DNA of 34,306 nt from Deltaproteobacteria bacterium. GTDB lineage: Bacteria; Desulfobacterota; Syntrophia; Syntrophales; UBA5619. Location: the NCBI GenBank assembly GCA_021372695.1, contig JAJFTY010000163.1, forward strand, positions 1 through 34,306. The letters run 5' to 3'. Below are positions 23,760 through 32,569 of this stretch, one piece after another (position 1 is the stretch's first letter; each line of letters starts with the position of its first letter). The translations under genes and the position numbers were made by a program. The notes beneath the pieces were generated by a model. The model saw only the letters and a list, made by a program, of their open reading frames with translations. It was not told the origin of the DNA and did no database searches.

Positions 23760-24889
23760 AGCCCCTCCCTTTTCAGGATGACGACGTTCAGAGCCGCCAG
23801 GGCCGCAAACATCCCGGTCAGGATCAGCAGGTCGGGCCACAGGTGGGCGAACCCCAGGTTCCGGAGGTAGATTCCTGCGAGAAGATCGATGTAATAGGTG
23901 GCCGGGACCGCATAGGTGATGAGCTGCAGAGCCACGGGCATGTTGACGACCGGGAAGACGAAGTTCGAAAGCAAAAGTGACGGCAGATAGGTGATCAGGA
24001 CGGCCATCTGGTTCGCCACCATCTGGGACTTCGTCGCGGACGAGATGAGGAGCCCGAGGGTCAGCGCGACCAGGATGTACAGAGAGGAGGCGAGGAGCAT
24101 CAGCCAGAAGCTCGCCTTCATCACAACGCCGAAGAGCACCTGCCCCATCAGGATGGAGACCAGCACGTCGATCAGCGCGATCAGGAAATAGGGGATCGCC
24201 TTGCCGATCAGGAACTCCCCGGCCCGGACCGGGAGCGAGCGGATCGTCTCCATCGTCCCGTTCTCGTACTCCCGGGCGATGACGAGCGAGGTCAGCATGG
24301 CGCCCACGATCATGATGATGATCGCGATGATTCCCGGCACGATGAAATTCCGGCTCTCCAGGTCTTCGTTGAACCAGACCCGGATCCGCCCGTCCGCCGG
24401 CGGCTTGATCTTTTCCATCCCCTTGCGGTCCAGGAAATCGGCGAGGAGCTTCCGGTTGTAGGTCTCGATGAAGGCGGTGATGTAGGAGCGGGAGATCCCC
24501 GCGAAATTGGGATCGCTCCCGTCGAGCAGAACCTGGACGGTGGTCTCCCGGTCCGCCCTGAGGTCGGCGGTCCAGCCGGGCGGGATGATCACCGCGAGCG
24601 TGGCCCGGCCGTGGTCGAGCGCCTCGGTGACGGCCCGGGTGTCGGGGAGATGGGCGGCGATCCGGAAATAGGGCGAGGCCCCGAGGCTGCGGATGAAGTC
24701 CCGGCTCAGGTCGGTCTGCTCCTGATCGACGACGACCGTTTCGATGTGTTCGACGTCGAGGCTGAGCGCATAGCCGAAAAGCAGGATGAGCAGCAGCGGA
24801 ATCGCGAAGGCCAGGTAGAGGCTCCGGAAGTCCCGGATCAGGTGGTAGAACTCCTTGCGGGCGATCGCCCCGATGTTTCTTGGATTCAC
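23756..24889 (-). CDS. ABC-2 exporter permease (YbhS-like)
   Basis: A 377-residue ABC-2 permease paralogous to the gene downstream, with the same plan. TM1 is after IARKEFYHLIRDFRS, a periplasmic domain of about 140 residues follows, then the AREYENGTMETIRSLPVRAGEF loop and five C-terminal membrane segments. The two permeases probably form a heterodimer. The GTG start at 24889 overlaps the ATPase stop (GTGA), and its own stop overlaps the next start, so translation is likely coupled along the operon. Confidence 0.92.
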   Translation of the reverse strand: MNPRNIGAIARKEFYHLIRDFRSLYLAFAIPLLLILLFGYALSLDVEHIETVVVDQEQTDLSRDFIRSLGASPYFRIAAHLPDTRAVTEALDHGRATLAVIIPPGWTADLRADRETTVQVLLDGSDPNFAGISRSYITAFIETYNRKLLADFLDRKGMEKIKPPADGRIRVWFNEDLESRNFIVPGIIAIIIMIVGAMLTSLVIAREYENGTMETIRSLPVRAGEFLIGKAIPYFLIALIDVLVSILMGQVLFGVVMKASFWLMLLASSLYILVALTLGLLISSATKSQMVANQMAVLITYLPSLLLSNFVFPVVNMPVALQLITYAVPATYYIDLLAGIYLRNLGFAHLWPDLLILTGMFAALAALNVVILKREGL

Positions 24890-25662
24890 GGGCGCTTCCC
24901 TCCCGCGGAATGCGACATCAACGCCACGAAGGCGTCGTTCAGATCGGCATCCGGCTTATCCGGACGGCTTTCGCGGATGATTTCCGCCGGGCTCCCGGAA
25001 GCGACGATCCTCCCCTCGTTGATCATCACGATCCGCCCGCAGTGGCTTGCCTCGTCCATGTAATGGGTCGTGACGAAGACGGTGATTCCCTCGCCGGCGA
25101 TCCGGCCGATGAAATCCCAGAAGCGGCGCCGGGTGATCGGGTCGACGCCGGAGGTCGGCTCGTCGAGGAATAGGATCTGCGGGCGGTGGAGCAGCGCACA
25201 GCCGAGGGCGAGGCGCTGGCGCACTCCCGGCGGGAGGTCCCGCGTCAGGCGGTCGCGCGCCTCGGCGAGCCGCATCGTCTCGAGGATCCGGGCGGTCCGC
25301 TCCGCCCACTCCGCCTCGGGTACGCTGTATACCCCGAGGTAGAAGCGGAGGTTCTCGAAAGGGGTCAGCTCCTCGTAGAGGGAGAACTTCTGGGACATGT
25401 AGCCGATCGCGTGCTTGACCTGCTCGGCTTCCGTGACGATGTCGAAGCCCGCGACCGTGGCCTTGCCGGACGTCGGCGTGAGGATGCCGCAGAGCATCCG
25501 GATCGTTGTCGATTTTCCGGAGCCGTTCGACCCCAGGAAGCCGAAGATCTCCCCCGGATGGACCGAAAAGGAGATCCTATCCACGGCGGTGAACTCCCCG
25601 AATCTCTTTTCGAGCTCCCGGACGACGATGGTATCGGCGTTGTTGTTTCCGGCCACGATCAT
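24886..25662 (-). CDS. ABC exporter ATPase (second half of a YbhF-like pair)
   Basis: A 258-residue ATPase with Walker A GSNGSGKS (44-51) and Walker B ILFLDEPTSGVD. The C-loop is LPPGVRQ in place of LSGGQ, a deviation that, from memory, also occurs in the second ATPase domain of YbhF-type proteins. The ATG at 25662 has GGAGGGG upstream and overlaps the previous ATPase stop by four bases. An extension to 25833 is in frame but lies wholly inside the previous gene. In E. coli the two ATPase domains are one polypeptide (YbhF); here they are two genes. Confidence 0.92.
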   Translation of the reverse strand: MIVAGNNNADTIVVRELEKRFGEFTAVDRISFSVHPGEIFGFLGSNGSGKSTTIRMLCGILTPTSGKATVAGFDIVTEAEQVKHAIGYMSQKFSLYEELTPFENLRFYLGVYSVPEAEWAERTARILETMRLAEARDRLTRDLPPGVRQRLALGCALLHRPQILFLDEPTSGVDPITRRRFWDFIGRIAGEGITVFVTTHYMDEASHCGRIVMINEGRIVASGSPAEIIRESRPDKPDADLNDAFVALMSHSAGGKRP

Positions 25663-26486
25663 GACGGCGGCCCCTCCCGGCCCGGTTCGAAGGCGCTCTG
25701 CGCCAGGTCCGCGTCCCTCTCCCGGATCTTCTCGACGATCGCCTCCTCCAGGTTCGGAAAGCGGGATCGGATCTCCGCAGGGGTTGCCGTGTCCAGCAGT
25801 TCCGCCCGGTGCATCAGGGCGAGCCGGTCGCACCGTTCTCCCTCGTCGAGGTAGGCCGTCGAGACGAGGATGGTCTTCCCTCTCTCGCGCATCCGGCCGA
25901 GGATCGTCCAGAACTCCTGGCGGGAGACGGGGTCGACGCCGTTGGTCGGCTCGTCCAGGATCAGGAGCTTCGGCTCATGGACGAGGACACAGGCGAGCCC
26001 CAGCTTCTGTTTCATCCCGCCGGAGAGCTTTCCCGCCGGCCGGTCGGCGAAGGGGAGCAGGTTGGAAAAGCCCAGGTAGAGGGCCTTGCGCGCTTTTCTT
26101 TCCGTGCCGAAGATCCCGAAGATGTCCATGAAAAAATCGATGTTCTCTTCGACCGTCAGGTCCTGGTAGAGGCCGAACCGCTGGGGCATGTAGCCGATCC
26201 GGTCCTTGACGGCGGCCCGGCTTGCGACCACGTCCAGGCCGTCGATCGTGATCCGCCCCGCGGCGGGTTTGAGCATGGTCGCCGCCATGCGGAGCAGCGT
26301 GGATTTCCCTGCCCCGTCGGAGCCGACCAGGCCGAAGATTGCACCCGGCTCGACCGTGAACGAGACGTTCCGCACCGCCTCCCTCACGCCGAAACGGCAG
26401 GAGACCCCTTCGATCCGGACGAACGGCTCTTTTTCGCCTTCGGCCCCCGGCGCGCTGGGAGCGGCCGGCTCAGCGTAACCAGGCAT
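25659..26486 (-). CDS. ABC exporter ATPase (first half of a YbhF-like pair)
   Basis: A 275-residue ATPase with Walker A GSDGAGKS (55-62), a canonical signature LSGGMKQ and Walker B LLILDEPTNGVD. The histidine switch position shows STAYLDE instead of the usual T/S-H, so catalysis may rest more on the partner ATPase, which has TTHYMDE. The ATG at 26486 lies 17 bases inside the 3' end of the HlyD-family gene. The ending overlaps the next ATPase (ATGA). The two probably act as a heterodimer below the two permeases. Confidence 0.92.
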   Translation of the reverse strand: MPGYAEPAAPSAPGAEGEKEPFVRIEGVSCRFGVREAVRNVSFTVEPGAIFGLVGSDGAGKSTLLRMAATMLKPAAGRITIDGLDVVASRAAVKDRIGYMPQRFGLYQDLTVEENIDFFMDIFGIFGTERKARKALYLGFSNLLPFADRPAGKLSGGMKQKLGLACVLVHEPKLLILDEPTNGVDPVSRQEFWTILGRMRERGKTILVSTAYLDEGERCDRLALMHRAELLDTATPAEIRSRFPNLEEAIVEKIRERDADLAQSAFEPGREGPPS

Positions 26487-27636
26487 CGGCGGGCATTCCT
26501 GATTTGAGCTCGAAGGCGGGGTTGAGGATGGAAACCTTGACCAGGTAGACGAGTTTCACCCGCTCCTTTTTGGTCTGGATGATCTTGGGGGTGAACTCTC
26601 CTTCCGGGGAGATGAAGGTGACCGTGCCGGCGAAAGGCTTGTCCGGGAAGGTGTCCACACGGACCTCCGCCTTCTGGCCGGGCTTGACCTTGCCGATCTC
26701 CGTCTCGTCGATGAAGATCTTCAGGTCGACCCTGGCGAGCTCCGACAGGGTGAACACCTCCCGTCCGGGCGTGACCACCTCGCCCGGCTCCACGTTCCGG
26801 CTCGTGATGACCCCGGGGCCGGGCGCCTTCAACTGCGCATAGTCGAACTGGACCGCAAACTGGTCGCGGGTCGCCCGGGCGGCGGCGGCGTTCGCGCGGG
26901 CCGCCTCGACCTCTTTCTTCGCGGTGTCGATCCGCGGCAGGTTGCTCTGGGCCTGTTTCAGGGCGGCCCGTCCCTCGGCGAGCCTCGCCTCGGCGGTATG
27001 GATCGTCTCGGCACGGCTCCCCTCCTTCGCCAGATCGTAGGCCTGCCGGCTGCGCTCATACTCCCGGAGCGCCGTGTCGTACCGGAGCCGGACGGCATCC
27101 CGCTCCTTCTCGGAGACGGTCCCCTTCTTGAACAGATTTTCGTAGCGGGTCCAATTCTTCTTGGCGTCGTCCAGCACCGCGGCAGCGGACTCCGCGGCCT
27201 CTTTCGCCCGTTCGATTTCCTGGGTCCGGGTGCCGGCCTTAAGCTCATCCAGCTGCGAGGAGAGCACGCGAACGCCCGCCTCTGCCCTGACCACGTCGGC
27301 AGGGAGGGTCTTCTCATAGACCGCCAGCGCCGTCTCGGCCTGTTCCCGGCCTCTGAGAGCCCTTTCGAGGGCGGCGGTCGCCTGTTCGAGGCGGGTGCGG
27401 AACTCGGCCGGGTCGAGCTCGGCGAGGAGTTGATCCTTCTGAACGGCTTCTCCCTCGCGGACGAGAACCTTGATGACGCGGCCGCCCGCCTGGAATGAGA
27501 GGTGCGACTGGGTGGCTTCGATGGTTCCCGAGTAGGAGAGCTCCCCCTGCCGCGCCTTCTGCTGGCCGAAATAGACGAAGAGGCCCGTGCCGATGAGAAG
27601 CGCCAGCACGGCGATGACGACGATGCGTTTCTTCAA
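26470..27636 (-). CDS. HlyD-family membrane fusion protein (YbhG-like)
   Basis: A 388-residue periplasmic adaptor. An N-terminal anchor helix (about 5-25) is followed by the first lipoyl half (IEATQSHLSFQAGGRV), a long alpha-helical coiled coil from about residue 75 to 260 rich in Ala, Glu and Arg, the second lipoyl half (YAQLKAPGPGVITSRNVEPG) and a beta-barrel domain. It links an inner-membrane ABC exporter to an outer-membrane channel, which is not encoded here. The start is TTG at 27636 with GGGGAGGTG just upstream. It is the first gene of the five-gene operon. No TetR-type regulator gene, usual next to ybhGFSR in E. coli, is adjacent. Confidence 0.92.
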   Translation of the reverse strand: MKKRIVVIAVLALLIGTGLFVYFGQQKARQGELSYSGTIEATQSHLSFQAGGRVIKVLVREGEAVQKDQLLAELDPAEFRTRLEQATAALERALRGREQAETALAVYEKTLPADVVRAEAGVRVLSSQLDELKAGTRTQEIERAKEAAESAAAVLDDAKKNWTRYENLFKKGTVSEKERDAVRLRYDTALREYERSRQAYDLAKEGSRAETIHTAEARLAEGRAALKQAQSNLPRIDTAKKEVEAARANAAAARATRDQFAVQFDYAQLKAPGPGVITSRNVEPGEVVTPGREVFTLSELARVDLKIFIDETEIGKVKPGQKAEVRVDTFPDKPFAGTVTFISPEGEFTPKIIQTKKERVKLVYLVKVSILNPAFELKSGMPADAWLR

Positions 27637-28019
27637 GGGAACACCTCCCCACGATAGGAATGGGCCATCTCATACCATCTTTCAGGGGAAAAGATAAGAT
27701 CCCATTTTATTTGTTGAACATTCCGCCGCTCTTCCGTCAGGTGCGTGCAGACGGAACGGGCGGCTTCACAACGATCTTCGCTGCGGTCGCGACGTCGGAG
27801 ATCCTGCGGAAGGCGATGCGGGTTCCTCCCGGCGGCGGAACATCAGCATCGTGGGGATCGGGAGGAGATGACTCCGGACCTGACGCCGCTCCGGATGAGA
27901 CTCCGGATATCTCTATTTCTGCGGCGGGCCCCGGTGTGGTGAAGCGGAAACGGGTCTCCGGACTTCACCGCACTGAACGGCTCTGTTACGAAGTTCGAGC
28001 GCAAAGGCGGCTTCGTCCC
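27637..28019. other. intergenic region upstream of the exporter operon
   Basis: No gene is supported on either strand. CTCCGGA occurs four times at 27872, 27889, 27901 and 27956, and a stem GTGAAG/CTTCAC with a short inner pairing lies at 27939-27968. The AT-rich part near 27690-27720 should hold the promoter of the HlyD-family gene on the minus strand, but I could not pick convincing -35 and -10 boxes. Confidence 0.4.
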
Positions 28020-28526
28020 TTACGGCCTGATGAGCCCCGGCTGGTGATCCCGTTCGTTATCCCCGAATTTATCGTAGAGCAGCAGCGGGGGCGTGTCGAT
28101 CCGCACGGTCCCGTCCGGGTTCATCTTTACGAACGTCCGGCCCTGCATGATGGAATACCAGACGCCGATCTGGCGGCCGCCGTCGTCCTTGACTTCGAAT
28201 CCATACAGGTGGGAGTAGCTCAGCAAGACCTCGGCCTTCATCCCCCGGATGAGCTCCTTCAGCACGTCCGGCGTCATCGCCACTTCCCTCCAGGTGGTCC
28301 AGGGGTCGAGCTGGTAATTCCGGTCCAGCCCCAGGATCGCGTTGGGGTTAATATGCGGTCCGCTGACGTAGTAGCGGTACTGCGGATTGACCTGATATTC
28401 CTCAAAGGCCTGGGTCACCGCATCACTGGGGTTGATCTGGCCGTAATTCCTGAACAGCGCGCAGGAGAGCGTTCCCATGCACAGGACGATCGTGAGACCC
28501 CAAGAGAAACTCCTTCTTGAAAACAT
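28020..28526 (-). CDS. probable small lipoprotein of unknown function
   Basis: A 168-residue protein with an N-terminal export signal (SRRSF, then a hydrophobic stretch WGLTIVLCMG) and a possible lipobox TLSC with lipidation at C22; threonine at -3 is unusual, so plain secretion is possible. The mature part is polar and contains NPQYRYYVSGPHINPNAILG and LLSYSHLYGFEVKDDGG. I recognise no enzyme motif. The ATG at 28526 has GAGGAGG 7 bases upstream; earlier in-frame starts lack one. It follows the CBS gene on the same strand after a 232-base gap, in which I see no clear element. Confidence 0.75.
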   Translation of the reverse strand: MFSRRSFSWGLTIVLCMGTLSCALFRNYGQINPSDAVTQAFEEYQVNPQYRYYVSGPHINPNAILGLDRNYQLDPWTTWREVAMTPDVLKELIRGMKAEVLLSYSHLYGFEVKDDGGRQIGVWYSIMQGRTFVKMNPDGTVRIDTPPLLLYDKFGDNERDHQPGLIRP

Positions 28527-28758
28527 TTTTATCCTCCTCAAGGCGGCTGGATGCGTCGCAACCGCCATCAAGCGTAGGCGGAGACCGCCTGCCGAAACTG
28601 CGTCGCATCGATGGCGGGCTATTCGGGCTAAAAATAGGCCCTCCGCATGCGCAAGACAATGGGGATTCAATCAAGGAAGATTGGTAGGTACAACTAACCA
28701 TGGGCGGCCGCTGTCATGGAGAAGCGCTGCGTTCAACGGTGAAACCAGCGATGTCCCC

Positions 28759-29229
28759 TTATGCCGGATCCCTTTTCTGCGCCGGCATCAGGGTGCGGAG
28801 GATATCCTCCTTGCCGATGATGCCGACCAGCCTTCCCTGATCGAACACGGGCAGGGTGTGGATGTTGTGCTTGACCATCAACGTGGCGATCTCCTCCACC
28901 CCCGTTTCCGCATCCACCGTGACGGGATCGGGCGTCATCGCCTCGGACACCTTGAATGCCGCCATCTTCTTGACTTCCTTCTCGATGCTTTTCTGAGAGG
29001 GAAGGGTAAGAGTGGAATCGAACAGGACAAAAAATGAGGGCAGAGGAATCTTCTGCTGCTGGGCCAGCAGATCGGACTGGCTGATAATTCCCTTCAGATT
29101 TCCCTCCCCGTCCACAACGGGGAGCCCGTTGAGATGGTTCTCCAGCATCAGTCTGGCAGCCTGGAGGATCTCCGTTTCGGGCGCAACCGTGATGACCTTC
29201 CGCGTCATGATCTCTCTTGCCTTGACCAT
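28759..29229 (-). CDS. two-CBS-domain protein
   Basis: A 156-residue stand-alone CBS pair. CBS1 is at about residues 1-60 (AREIMTRKVITVAPETEI, then LPVVDGEGNLKGIISQSDLL) and CBS2 at about 92-150 (VSEAMTPDPVTVDAETGV, then LPVFDQGRLVGIIGKEDIL). The insert between them is about 30 residues. Such pairs bind adenine nucleotides or S-adenosylmethionine and act as regulatory modules; the partner is unknown. AGGAGG lies just before the ATG. The gene is 75 bases downstream of lon, with a stem-loop at 29251-29281 between them. Confidence 0.9.
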   Translation of the reverse strand: MVKAREIMTRKVITVAPETEILQAARLMLENHLNGLPVVDGEGNLKGIISQSDLLAQQQKIPLPSFFVLFDSTLTLPSQKSIEKEVKKMAAFKVSEAMTPDPVTVDAETGVEEIATLMVKHNIHTLPVFDQGRLVGIIGKEDILRTLMPAQKRDPA

Positions 29230-29250
29230 ATGTCCTCCTTTCGATCAGGG

Positions 29251-29281
29251 ACGGCTCCCCGGCTGCGCGCCGGGAGGCCGT
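29251..29281. repeat. stem-loop between lon and the CBS gene
   Basis: ACGGCTCCCCGGC (29251-29263) faces GCCGGGAGGCCGT (29269-29281), 11 of 13 bases paired around a five-base loop. There is no T-run, so it may be a processing or stabilising structure, or a partial terminator, rather than a full stop. Confidence 0.5.
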
Positions 29282-29304
29282 CGAGCCATCATTATTATTC
29301 CGGA

Positions 29305-31665
29305 TTATTCCGGCGACTTGTCCAGCGCGAGCCGGAGCACCTCCATCATCTCGTCCACGAAGTGGAAGGTGATCTCCCGGCACACCTTGGCCGGGACATC
29401 CTCCAGGTCCTTCCGGTTCCATTTCGGCAGGATGATCGTCTTCACCCCCGCCCGATGGGCGGCGAGCACCTTCTCCTTCACCCCGCCGATCGGCAGGACA
29501 ACCCCCCGGAGCGTGATCTCACCGGTCATGGCGAGGTCCTTCTTGACCGTCCGGTTCGACAGGAGCGAAGCGAGCGCGGTCAGCATCGTCACCCCTGCCG
29601 AAGGCCCGTCCTTCGGCGTGGCTCCGGAAGGAACGTGGATGTGGATGTCCATCCCCTCGAGGAAATCCTTCGCGATCCCCAACGCCTCGGCGTTCGTGCG
29701 GATGAAGCTCAGCGCCGCGGTCGCCGACTCCTTCATCACGTCGCCGAGCTGCCCGGTCAGGGTGAGGCTGCCCTTGCCCTTCATGGCGGTCGCCTCGACG
29801 AAGAGGACATCACCGCCCGCCGGCGTCCAGGCGAGCCCCATGACGACCCCCGGTTTCGAGGTCCGGAGGGTCGCCTCATCGGTGGTCCGGACGGGACCGA
29901 GGAAGCGGTGGAGATCCCGCGCCGTGACGGACGCCTTCTCGATCGTCCCCTCCGCGATCTGGCTCGCCACACCGCGGCAGACCGTGGCGATCTCCCGTTC
30001 GAGGTTCCGCACCCCCGCCTCCCGGGTGTAGCCGGTGATGATCCGGCTGATCGTGCTCTTGGCGATCCGGATCTGTTCGGGCTTCAGGCCGTTGCCCTCC
30101 GTCTGCCGCGGGATCAGGTAGCGCTGGGCGATCCGGATCTTCTCGTCGATCGTGTAGCCGGACAGCTCGATCACCTCCAGGCGGTCGCGGAGCGGCGGCG
30201 GGATCGTCTCCAGGTTGTTGGCCGTGGTGATGAACATCACGTGCGACAGGTCGAATGGGACGTCCAGGTAGTTGTCTCCGAAGGAGAAATTCTGCTCCGG
30301 GTCGAGGACCTCCAGGAGCGCCGAGGAGGGGTCGCCGCGGAAGTCGCTCCCCACCTTATCGATCTCGTCCAGCATGAAGACGGGGTTGTTTGACTCCGCC
30401 CGCCGGATCCCCTGGATGATCCTGCCGGGCAGGGCTCCGACGTAGGTACGCCTATGGCCGCGAATTTCCGCCTCGTCATGGATGCCGCCCAGCGAAACGC
30501 GGATGAACTTCCGGCCGAGCGCACGGGCGATGGAGTGGCCGAGCGAGGTCTTGCCCGTTCCCGGGGGGCCGTAGAGGCAGAGGATCGGACCCCGGGAGTC
30601 GGGCTTCAGCTTGCGGACCGCGAGGTATTCGATGATTCTCCGCTTGGGTTTTTCGAGACCGTAGTGGTCCTCGTCCAGAACGCGCCGCGCCTTTTTGATG
30701 TCGAGGTTGTCCTCGGTCCCCTCGTTCCAGGGAAGCGAGATCATCCAGTCGAGATAGGTCGAAGAGACCGTGTATTCCGCCGACGAGGGGTGCATCTTGG
30801 AGAGCCGGTCGAGCTCCCGTTCCGCCTCCTTCTTTGCCTCCTCGGGGAGGTTCTTCTTCGCGATCTTTTCCCGGTACTCCTCCACCTCGACCTTCTCCTC
30901 GTCGGTCTCTCCCAGCTCCTTGCGGATGGCCGCGAGCTGCTGGCGGAGGTAGTACTCCCGCTGGCTCTTGTCCATGTCGTCCTTCACCTGGGTCTGGATC
31001 TTGCTGCCCAGTTCGAGGATCTCCACCTGATGGTTGACCAGGCGCGTCACGGCGCGGAGCCGCTCCTTCACGTCGAGGATTTCGAGGAGCTGCTGCTTCT
31101 CCTCGATCGGGGCGTTGATCACCGAGGCGATGATATCCGCGAGGACGCCGGGTTCGGATACCGTCTTGGCCATGGCCGCGAACTCCTGCGGGAGGAAAGG
31201 TGAGAGCTTCACGATCCGATCGAAGAGGCCGACCAGATTCGCCATCAGCGCCTCGACCTCGATGTCCTTGGTCTCCTTGTCTTCAAGATTCTCGACGCGT
31301 GCCGTGACGTAGGGCTTCCCCTCCAGCAGCTCGACGATCCTGAACCGGCCGACTCCCTGGAGGAGGAGCTGGGTCTTGTTGTCTGCGGTCTTGGCCATCC
31401 TGAGAATGACGGCGCTCGTCCCGACATTGAAGAAATCCTCCTGCTTGTGCGGTCCTTCCGTGGATTCGCCGCTCTGCCTCAGGATCGCCAGGCCGATCAG
31501 GCGGTCGCCCGCCATGGCTTCGTCGATCAGACGGATTGCGGCATTGCCGGAGACCTCGAGCGGGAAGAGCATCTTCGGAAAGACAAAGGCGCCCGACAGC
31601 GGCAGCAGCGGGAGAATCTCCGGAATATTTTGAATTTTCGTCTCTTCGGACGTTTTTTCTGGCAT
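29305..31665 (-). CDS. lon: ATP-dependent Lon protease
   Basis: A 786-residue LonA-type protease that degrades misfolded and regulatory proteins in the cytoplasm as a hexamer. The N-terminal substrate domain is at about 20-215 (ILPLLPLSGAFVFPKMLFPL). The AAA+ domain has Walker A GPPGTGKT (366-373) and Walker B VFMLDEIDKVG. The protease domain has the catalytic dyad S689 (DGPSAGVT) and K732 (GGVKEKVLAAH), spaced exactly as in E. coli Lon. The ATG at 31665 has GGAGG upstream; a TTG at 31677 would overlap it. The hsp20 gene lies 36 bases upstream on the same strand, a heat-shock pairing. Confidence 0.98.
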   Translation of the reverse strand: MPEKTSEETKIQNIPEILPLLPLSGAFVFPKMLFPLEVSGNAAIRLIDEAMAGDRLIGLAILRQSGESTEGPHKQEDFFNVGTSAVILRMAKTADNKTQLLLQGVGRFRIVELLEGKPYVTARVENLEDKETKDIEVEALMANLVGLFDRIVKLSPFLPQEFAAMAKTVSEPGVLADIIASVINAPIEEKQQLLEILDVKERLRAVTRLVNHQVEILELGSKIQTQVKDDMDKSQREYYLRQQLAAIRKELGETDEEKVEVEEYREKIAKKNLPEEAKKEAERELDRLSKMHPSSAEYTVSSTYLDWMISLPWNEGTEDNLDIKKARRVLDEDHYGLEKPKRRIIEYLAVRKLKPDSRGPILCLYGPPGTGKTSLGHSIARALGRKFIRVSLGGIHDEAEIRGHRRTYVGALPGRIIQGIRRAESNNPVFMLDEIDKVGSDFRGDPSSALLEVLDPEQNFSFGDNYLDVPFDLSHVMFITTANNLETIPPPLRDRLEVIELSGYTIDEKIRIAQRYLIPRQTEGNGLKPEQIRIAKSTISRIITGYTREAGVRNLEREIATVCRGVASQIAEGTIEKASVTARDLHRFLGPVRTTDEATLRTSKPGVVMGLAWTPAGGDVLFVEATAMKGKGSLTLTGQLGDVMKESATAALSFIRTNAEALGIAKDFLEGMDIHIHVPSGATPKDGPSAGVTMLTALASLLSNRTVKKDLAMTGEITLRGVVLPIGGVKEKVLAAHRAGVKTIILPKWNRKDLEDVPAKVCREITFHFVDEMMEVLRLALDKSPE

Positions 31666-31701
31666 GTGAACCTCCAATATGTCGAATCGATCCCTCGGGA
31701 A

Positions 31702-32148
31702 TCAACTGCCCTGGATGTCGATCCTGTGGATGCGCTCCAGCGGTCGTTTGGCAAGACGGATCTCCAGAAGGCCGTCCCGGCAGAACGCTTTGGCGGTCTC
31801 CGTATCGACCGGGACCGGAAGCGCGAGGCTGCGCTCGAAACGGCCGTAGGGGATTTCCGCCAGACGATAGCGCGCATCCTCCTCCCGCGGCCCCCCCATC
31901 CGTGTGCCGGAGATTTTGACCGTGCGCGGTCCGATCTCCAGACCGATCTCCTCACGGGGAACGCCGGCCAATTCGGCGATGATGACGATCTCCGCGCGGG
32001 TTTCGTAGATATCGATCTGGGGCCGCCACTGCCGCCGGGAGAGCGTAAATCGCGGCTGGGCCGCGCACAGCATCTCTTCCATGCTTCTGCGGAACTCCGA
32101 CTCGATGCCCTCCGGACTCTCGACGAATCTGATCTTGATGTAATCCAT
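31702..32148 (-). CDS. Hsp20/alpha-crystallin small heat-shock protein
   Basis: A 148-residue holdase chaperone. The alpha-crystallin domain is at about residues 40-140 (WRPQIDIYETRAEIVIIAEL, then PYGRFERSLALPVPVD and DGLLEIRLAKR), the last strand being the usual signature. It keeps unfolding proteins soluble for later refolding or, with lon next to it, degradation. AGGAG lies 6 bases before the ATG. A good promoter is at 32215-32243, giving a leader of about 60 bases. Confidence 0.93.
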   Translation of the reverse strand: MDYIKIRFVESPEGIESEFRRSMEEMLCAAQPRFTLSRRQWRPQIDIYETRAEIVIIAELAGVPREEIGLEIGPRTVKISGTRMGGPREEDARYRLAEIPYGRFERSLALPVPVDTETAKAFCRDGLLEIRLAKRPLERIHRIDIQGS

Positions 32149-32320
32149 GACGGACTCCTGTTTTCACCTGTCCCGGCATCCGGTTCGATCCCCCTCATGC
32201 CGGCCGATGGCAGAAACATATGCACCCCGCCCTTCCGCGTCAAGGGGGCGGCGGTGAGCCGCGAGGGGATGGAGATGATTGACTAATGCTCAAAAGTATG
32301 GAATATTGCGCTCGCTAATC
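32149..32320. other. upstream region of hsp20-lon
   Basis: Holds the minus-strand promoter at 32215-32243 and no gene. Nothing else is seen up to the palindromic repeat that starts at 32321. Confidence 0.5.
32215..32243 (-). promoter_or_regulatory. promoter of hsp20-lon
   Basis: On the minus strand TTGACG (32243-32238), a 17-bp spacer and TATGTT (32220-32215). The flanking CTTGA and GGTGCATAT also partly fit a sigma-32 pattern, which would suit a heat-shock gene, but the sigma-70 reading is better. Confidence 0.55.
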
Positions 32321-32455
32321 TTGACGGCTTCGTAAGGAGTCGTCATCCCGGCGAAAGCCGGGGTCCAGTGTTTTTCACCAGGCGATATTTCTGGATACCG
32401 GCTTTCGCCGGGATGACGTTCGGGTGGATTTTGGACTTTTTTGCAGGTCCGTCAA
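32321..32455. repeat. 135-bp palindromic intergenic repeat
   Basis: The outer ends TTGACGG (32321-32327) and CCGTCAA (32449-32455) are inverted copies. Inside, arms at 32341-32368 and 32391-32418 match at 26 of 28 positions (core CGTCATCCCGGCGAAAGCCG). From memory, repeats with this GTCATCCCGGCGAAAGCCGG core are widespread in proteobacteria. It separates the hsp20 promoter from the antiporter promoter. Confidence 0.8.
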
Positions 32456-32549
32456 TCCAGGAATTCTACCGTTTTTTCAGTCGGACGATGGAGGTCAACT
32501 TCAGAGAGGGGCGCCATCTGCGAGGATGCCCTCCGTTCTCAAAAAGTCT

Positions 32550-32555
32550 TATACT
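32550..32555 (+). promoter_or_regulatory. -10 element of the antiporter promoter
   Basis: TATACT (5 of 6 to TATAAT) would start transcription near 32562, just before the structured leader. No good -35 is present 17 bases upstream (TGCCCT at 32527), so an activator may be needed. Confidence 0.4.
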
Positions 32556-32569
32556 AAAACAGCCTCCGC

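Noticed and set aside
27872..27962. Four copies of CTCCGGA as a possible operator array or CRISPR-like repeat
   Set aside because: Seven-base GC-rich words recur by chance in such DNA, spacing is irregular (17, 12, 55) and there are no conserved spacers.
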